Shown here one piece after another: positions 63,271 through 64,000 of a stretch of 64,000 nucleotides of DNA (positions are counted from its first letter, which is position 1; every line of letters starts with the position of its first letter). Both the position numbers and the translations under genes were made by a program. Source of the DNA: a bacterium (GTDB lineage Bacteria > Hinthialibacterota > Hinthialibacteria > Hinthialibacterales > Hinthialibacteraceae); contig WGLV01000014.1 of the NCBI GenBank assembly GCA_016125385.1, forward strand, positions 1 through 64,000. The letters are read 5' to 3'. Under the pieces are notes generated by a model, which was not told the DNA's origin, searched no databases, and was given only the letters and a program-made list of their open reading frames with translations.

Positions 63271-64000
63271 ATGAACGAAGAAGACCGATTGTTTGAAACT
63301 CTCAGCCGGCGCCATTTTCTGACGCGTACCTCGCTGGGGCTTGGCGCCGCCGCGCTGGGTTCGCTGGTGAATCCCCGCGCCGCGCACGCGGCGGGACGCC
63401 CCGGCGTATTGACCGAGACGCATTTCCCCGCGAAGGCGAAGCGGGTTATCTACCTGTTTCAGAGCGGCGGCCCCTCGCAGATGGAACTGCTCGATTACAA
63501 GCCCAAACTGGCGGAATTGCACGGACAGCAATTACCCGATTCGGTGCGGCAGGGACAACGCCTGACCGGGATGAGCGCGGGGCAGTCGAGTTTTCCGCTG
63601 GCGGAATCGATATTTTCATTCGAGCGGCGTGGAGAATGCGGCGCGTGGGTCAGCGAACTGCTGCCGCATACCGCGAAAGTGATCGATGAGCTGTGCGTGA
63701 TTCGCTCCATGCACACCGAGGCGATCAATCACGACCCGGCGATCACGTTCTTTCAGACCGGTTCGCAGTTGCCGGGCCGCCCCAGCATGGGCGCATGGGT
63801 CAGCTACGGGCTGGGCTCGGATAATGATAATCTGCCCGAGTTTATCGTGCTGGTCTCAAAAAACGGCAGCGGCCAGCCCTTATACGCGCGGTTGTGGGGC
63901 AGCGGGTTTCTGCCGACGCGTCATCAGGGCGTTCAGTTTCGCGCCGGCACGGACCCGGTGTTGTATCTGAACGATCCGGAAGGATATTCGCGCGACGACC
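63271..64000 (+). CDS. DUF1501 protein, truncated by the window end
   Basis: The first 243 residues of a Tat-exported DUF1501 protein. The twin-arginine signal is LSRRHFLTRT, followed by the family hallmarks VIYLFQSGGPSQMELLDYKP, ELCVIRSMHTEAINHDPA and GRPSMGAWVSYGLGS. DUF1501 proteins belong to a sulfatase/alkaline-phosphatase-like fold and nearly always partner the PSD1 gene just upstream. AAAGGTG precedes ATG 63271. The missing C-terminal half lies beyond the window. Confidence 0.9.
   Translation, partial: MNEEDRLFETLSRRHFLTRTSLGLGAAALGSLVNPRAAHAAGRPGVLTETHFPAKAKRVIYLFQSGGPSQMELLDYKPKLAELHGQQLPDSVRQGQRLTGMSAGQSSFPLAESIFSFERRGECGAWVSELLPHTAKVIDELCVIRSMHTEAINHDPAITFFQTGSQLPGRPSMGAWVSYGLGSDNDNLPEFIVLVSKNGSGQPLYARLWGSGFLPTRHQGVQFRAGTDPVLYLNDPEGYSRDD

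Noticed and set aside
1-64000. CRISPR arrays, tRNA or rRNA genes, insertion sequences
   Set aside because: Reading all intergenic stretches showed no regularly spaced repeats, no cloverleaf-like sequence, no rRNA and no transposase-like product.

Overview
The window is a bacterial chromosome segment from a Gram-negative organism, most likely an uncultured lineage in or near the Planctomycetota (Hydrogenedentota, Sumerlaeota or Lentisphaerota are possible). The hints are a DUF1549/DUF1553 (PSD1-type) cytochrome followed by a DUF1501 protein, a secreted sulfatase, DUF1080 and CRTAC1-type FG-GAP proteins, many Tat or Sec signal peptides, and an outer-membrane barrel. Taxonomy is inferred from family content only; no rRNA or tRNA gene was seen. 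The window holds 39 apparently intact genes, one frameshifted gene and one gene cut by the right edge. Several good rho-independent terminators separate the units.

Layout. 0.3-4.7 kb: a lactate-racemase family protein and a large secreted glycoside-hydrolase-like protein. 5-7.7 kb: a two-gene bd-superfamily oxidase in which both subunits look CydA-like and the first carries a c-type heme tail. 8-12.3 kb: a DinB-like protein and two overlapping CgeB/Maf-like glycosyltransferases on the minus strand. 12.4-14.3 kb: an AT-rich AAA ATPase/RloB pair resembling the AbiL/RloAB defence modules. 14.3-19.3 kb: a DUF1080 pair, an ABC exporter and a GDSL hydrolase.

19.8-32.9 kb is the most striking part. 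An ArsR regulator with its own promoter and palindrome is followed by six multiheme cytochromes (53 CxxCH motifs in about 12.4 kb), a HybA-HybB-like Fe-S/NrfD fusion and an outer-membrane beta-barrel. They form a separate pentaheme gene plus two operons diverging from a 437-bp AT-rich spacer. The minus operon encodes an 11-heme/cytochrome b fusion (CbcL-like layout), the Fe-S/NrfD fusion and a 13-heme cytochrome. The plus operon encodes a nonaheme cytochrome, a c554-like tetraheme cytochrome, a barrel and an 11-heme lipoprotein-like cytochrome. The simplest reading is a quinone-to-periplasm-to-outer-membrane electron conduit of a new composition; this is inference.

33-46.5 kb: a PHP-domain protein, betaine-lipid synthesis (BtaA/BtaB), a BrnTA toxin-antitoxin locus whose toxin gene has a frameshift, two large secreted carbohydrate-related proteins, a methyltransferase between twin terminators, and a TPR/FG-GAP/UnbV protein. 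46.5-51 kb: sucrose synthase and a bifunctional sucrose-phosphate synthase/phosphatase, overlapping by 4 bp. 51.3-54.8 kb: an aminoethylphosphonate breakdown operon (PhnW, PhnX, PbfA). With the betaine-lipid genes this suggests adaptation to phosphate scarcity. 54.8-64 kb: a YhfC-like membrane protein, a lipoprotein/membrane-protein pair, a sulfatase, an NHL propeller protein, a PSD1 cytochrome and the truncated DUF1501 protein.
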